57,815 nt of DNA, taken from the NCBI GenBank assembly GCA_013036995.1, contig JAAOXG010000023.1:1-57815 (forward strand). Reading direction: 5' to 3'. The position numbers were made by a program, and so were the translations under genes. The notes beneath the pieces were generated by a model, which searched no databases, was not told the origin of the DNA, and saw only the letters and a program-made list of their open reading frames with translations. Of this stretch, positions 56,263-57,815 are shown in pieces. Origin of the DNA: Lacrimispora defluvii. Its GTDB lineage: Bacteria; Bacillota; Clostridia; Lachnospirales; Lachnospiraceae. Position 1 is the stretch's first letter. Every line of letters begins with the position of its first letter.

Positions 56263-57738
56263 TTAACCCTTTCCTGGCAGACCGCGCTCCTTTATCCTTA
56301 GTTTTTTCATTGCTTTTCTTCCCCAGCGCATAACTGGAAAATCCCATTTTCCTCCTCCCTTGGTTTCCGTCAGGATTTCATTGGTAACAGCCTGATAAAA
56401 AGTCTCCAGTTCATTACTGACCGTAAATGGATCAGAGAAAAATGGGGCCCGAAAAAAGACTGCCTGTGCACCTTTTGGAATATAGATTTTTTTATCAATC
56501 CCCCAGTGATTGTATATGACGGCATAGGGAATCCCGGATCTCATTACTTCTTTTACAGATTCAAAGGCATGAATCCGATTCCATATACTGGCATCACACA
56601 CCAGTATTACAGCATCTGGTTCCATACTAAGTGCCTGGCTTAAATTCTCTCCCCAATCCATCAGGTGCACACGAAAGGGTGGAGCCTTTAATTTCACTCC
56701 AGCTCCATAATATGGCTTTATAATTAAGTTTCTGTAATGCAGCAAACCATAGCTGTCACGCTTTGCTTTCGTGAATTTAAAAAGACCGGCTCCCATAAAA
56801 GAGTCCTGTTTTTCTTCTAATAAGTTGGGAATTCCTTGATTTTTAAGGTAGACAGACAGGCCGATTCCAATGTGGGTTGTTCCTGCCCCAGATTTGCTCC
56901 CTGAAAGAGCAATTGTAAGAGATGATGATTGCAGACGTTTTTTTGCATCCGTTTCCGTTTCTTTTAACTGACGGAGCTGTTCCATAAGCTCCTGCGCCGT
57001 TGAATACCTGTTCTCCTTTTCTTTACAGATACATTGCCCGATAACTGCTGCCAGCCCCGGGTCCATGGACGATGCTGGTATAAAAGGCAGCCTGGGAAAT
57101 TCCCCTGTGCACAGATAACAGAGGATCGTGCCAATGGCATAAATATCTGTTCTTTCATCAAGCACTGCTTCTGCCTCATACTGTTCCGGTGCAGCGCATC
57201 CCACCGTACCATAACGTTCTCCCGGTTTATTTGCTTCTTTTAACGATGCAGCCAGTCCAAAGTCAATGAGTTTAATGGTATCATGGCATAATAACAGGTT
57301 TTTCGGCTGTAAATCTAAATGTAATATAGGGGTTGTTCCTGCGAGATGCAGGTAATTAATGATGCTGGCAAGCTGAATTCCATAGAAAATGGTCAGCTCC
57401 CGCGACAGATGACCCTGTTTTTTCACAAGATCATATAAGGAATCTCCTTCCAAATACTCTTCAATTAAATAACTGTAACTTTCATCTTCTTCTACGTCAT
57501 ATACAATGGGAATACCAGGATGGCGCAGCTCTTTTAAAATCAATGCTTCACGCCTGAATTGTTCATAATTGAGAAAGCTTTTGGATACACGTTTCACTGC
57601 CCTGTATTCTTCAAGCCCAAGATGAACCGCCAGAAAAACTGTTCCTTCCCGACCGGTTCCCAGGATACCGCATAGCTGATATTTTCCAAACAGAACGGTG
57701 CTTACTAAAATCACCTCCTTGTGTCTGTTCAATATCAT
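56263..57738 (-). CDS. Ser/Thr protein kinase fused to a CpaE/TadZ-like P-loop domain
   Basis: About 491 aa from this ATG. The N-terminal eukaryotic-type kinase (about 15-260) shows G-loop GTGREG, ATP lysine K49 (AVKRV), catalytic D142 in HLDLQPKN (the usual Arg and Lys of HRDxK are Leu and Gln), DFG at D159 and activation loop GTVGCAAPE. A C-terminal P-loop domain (about 275-475) begins ALSGSKSGAGTTH, again without the P-loop lysine. No transmembrane or PASTA part is seen. The start is uncertain: ATGs at 57783 and 57738 lack good ribosome sites, while AAGGAGGTGA (57711-57720) lies ahead of a GTA codon (57705). Confidence 0.8.
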   Translation of the reverse strand: MILNRHKEVILVSTVLFGKYQLCGILGTGREGTVFLAVHLGLEEYRAVKRVSKSFLNYEQFRREALILKELRHPGIPIVYDVEEDESYSYLIEEYLEGDSLYDLVKKQGHLSRELTIFYGIQLASIINYLHLAGTTPILHLDLQPKNLLLCHDTIKLIDFGLAASLKEANKPGERYGTVGCAAPEQYEAEAVLDERTDIYAIGTILCYLCTGEFPRLPFIPASSMDPGLAAVIGQCICKEKENRYSTAQELMEQLRQLKETETDAKKRLQSSSLTIALSGSKSGAGTTHIGIGLSVYLKNQGIPNLLEEKQDSFMGAGLFKFTKAKRDSYGLLHYRNLIIKPYYGAGVKLKAPPFRVHLMDWGENLSQALSMEPDAVILVCDASIWNRIHAFESVKEVMRSGIPYAVIYNHWGIDKKIYIPKGAQAVFFRAPFFSDPFTVSNELETFYQAVTNEILTETKGGGKWDFPVMRWGRKAMKKLRIKERGLPGKG

Positions 57739-57750
57739 CTCTTGGGGATA

Positions 57751-57779
57751 ATTGTAATATAATATACTTTGTTTTTCAA
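57751..57779 (-). promoter_or_regulatory. Probable kinase operon promoter
   Basis: On the minus strand TTGAAA (57774-57779) and TACAAT (57751-57756) are 17 bp apart. Transcription would start near 57744, inside the longest reading frame. This rules out the ATG at 57783 if this promoter is used. Confidence 0.55.
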
Positions 57780-57815
57780 CCATTTTATAGTTTTTGTTTG
57801 TGTCAAGCGTTTATT

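Overview
The window looks like chromosome from a low-to-mid GC anaerobic Firmicute, most likely Lachnospiraceae (Lacrimispora or Clostridium cluster XIVa type). The basis is the strong AGGAGG ribosome sites, the many stop-start overlaps, and the gene kinds: VanW proteins, a DUF4080-type radical SAM protein, GHKL/LytTR pairs, AsnA, and Ala/Thr-linked lipoproteins. I saw no rRNA, tRNA, CRISPR array, insertion sequence or phage gene.

Layout. 0.1-1.7 kb: a pRiA4b-ORF3-like/SEC-C protein. 2.0-6.4 kb: a complete phosphate operon, pstSCAB-phoU, behind a Pho-box-like promoter. 6.4-10.8 kb: a beta-glucoside PTS operon on the minus strand (LicT-type antiterminator, EIIBCA, GH1 phospho-glucosidase) with a clear RAT/terminator leader. 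10.9-17.6 kb: nagA, a two-component system, a YhaM-type nuclease and an HtrA-like protein that has lost its catalytic triad. 17.7-22.5 kb: mutS2, a response regulator, and a histidine kinase separated from that regulator by a terminator. 22.6-24.5 kb: a lone BlaI-type repressor and a PIN-PhoH ATPase. 24.7-30.3 kb: a ChvE/MmsA/MmsB-type sugar ABC operon followed by a GntR-LacI regulator and a small membrane protein.

30.4-38.0 kb holds the most interesting metabolic block. A divergent AraC regulator faces RidA, an ornithine-cyclodeaminase-like protein, and a four-part flavin/iron-sulfur oxidoreductase: an HcnA-like [2Fe-2S] protein, an FAD/NAD protein fused to a two-[4Fe-4S] ferredoxin, a BFD-like [2Fe-2S] protein and a DadA-like FAD subunit. 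An APC permease follows. Read together, this looks like uptake and oxidation of an unidentified secondary amine, imino acid or opine-like substrate, with imine clean-up. Its leader carries a terminator-like hairpin.

38.0-47.2 kb is a long, tight minus-strand run of housekeeping genes: a Sua5-type protein, dCMP deaminase, radical SAM, nth, an exonuclease, a 38-aa membrane protein, VanW, an AIR-synthase C-domain fragment, Lrp, an aminotransferase and trmL. 47.3-51.2 kb: asnA, a LytTR/GHKL pair whose kinase may use a non-canonical start, and a coiled-coil protein. 51.3-55.2 kb: envelope genes (amidase, lipoprotein phosphoesterase, GH18). 55.2-57.8 kb: a Ser/Thr kinase fused to a CpaE/TadZ-like P-loop domain, next to a stand-alone paralog of that domain. 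This is the second candidate for an undescribed system. Protein positions are counted from the start codon given in each entry.
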